Of a stretch of DNA of 5,097 nt, positions 4,975 through 5,097 are shown piece after piece (within the stretch, counting starts at the first letter, position 1; each line of letters starts with the position of its first letter). Source of the stretch: Clostridiales bacterium (lineage in GTDB: Bacteria > Bacillota > Sulfobacillia > UBA995); contig DOZU01000181.1 of the NCBI GenBank assembly GCA_003517845.1, positions 1-5,097 on the forward strand, given 5' to 3'. Position numbers and translations under genes: made by a program. Below the pieces are notes generated by a model. That model did not search any database, had not been told where the DNA came from, and worked only from the letters and a program-made list of their open reading frames with translations.

Positions 4975-5097
4975 TTAGCAGGCCGAGACCACCATGCCCC
5001 TCGGGACACCCCGAGGTGTGAAAACGGCGGGGATCCGGTAGACCCCGTCTTCGTGGTGGGGCAGCTCGGGAACCATTCGCAGGCAGGGGGGGGGGTT
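4975..5097 (-). CDS. Possible 3' end of an unidentified gene entering from the right edge
   Basis: A minus-strand frame is open from the window edge to TAA at 4975-4977, giving 40 residues that include MVPELPHHEDGVYRIPAVFT and end GMVVSAC. About four fifths of its codons end in G or C, like the real genes here. The first residues (NPPP) are coded by a run of ten G at 5086-5095, so the frame at the edge is uncertain. The piece YRIPAVFTPRG resembles the RIP motif near the start of sialidase-type propellers, but a stop so soon after would make it a broken gene, and the match may be chance. The fragment is too short to assign a family. Confidence 0.3.
   Translation of the reverse strand, partial: NPPPCLRMVPELPHHEDGVYRIPAVFTPRGVPRGMVVSAC
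4999..5016. repeat. Small GC-rich hairpin CCTCGGG-ACAC-CCCGAGG
   Basis: A 7-bp perfect stem with a 4-nt loop lies within the possible right-edge coding fragment. A second weak stem (CGGGG 5028-5032 with CCCCG 5043-5047) lies near it. Neither is followed by a T run on either strand. If the fragment is not coding, these could be terminator remnants of the upstream gene. Confidence 0.25.

Overview
The window is a stretch of bacterial chromosome of moderately high GC in which every supported gene lies on the minus strand, so it reads from right to left. Strong Shine-Dalgarno sequences (AGGAGG, GGGAGG, GGAGGAGG), a GTG start on the phosphatase gene, a PucR-family regulator and an 11-bp-period TTTAC repeat upstream of a phosphatase gene all suggest a GC-rich Bacillota-like (Firmicutes) lineage. 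This is inference; no rRNA or other taxonomic marker is present.

Layout, right to left. (1) At 4975-5097 there is an open frame that looks like the last 40 codons of a gene entering from outside the window. (2) At 4860-4974 lies the promoter region of the next gene, with repeated TTTAC boxes 11 and 22 bp apart, a TATAGT -10-like box and a 14-bp perfect palindrome. (3) At 3450-4814 is a secreted alkaline-phosphatase-superfamily protein whose histidine metal ligands are all replaced. (4) A 15-bp-stem hairpin at 3359-3395 follows it and probably ends its transcript. (5) At 2954-3325 is a small, cysteine-rich, unrecognised ORF with a very good ribosome binding site. (6) At 1294-2973 is a PucR-family transcriptional regulator (PucR sensor domain, GGDEF-like domain, C-terminal helix-turn-helix). 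(7) At 85-1128 is a metalloenzyme of the M29 aminopeptidase / NicX (2,5-dihydroxypyridine dioxygenase) fold. (8) At 1-30 are the first ten codons of another gene with a clear ribosome binding site, cut by the window edge.

How they fit together. The PucR regulator, the NicX-like enzyme and the truncated gene after it look like a small catabolic operon, with PucR as its likely local regulator. The substrate cannot be read from the sequence. The phosphatase is a separate unit with its own promoter and a strong hairpin behind it. The repeats upstream of it suggest control by phosphate starvation through a PhoP-type regulator.

I see no tRNA, rRNA, CRISPR array, insertion sequence or prophage gene. 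The most interesting items are the Pho-box-like array, the remodelled metal site of the phosphatase, the dioxygenase-like rather than peptidase-like active site of the M29-fold protein, and the unrecognised Cys-rich ORF next to pucR.
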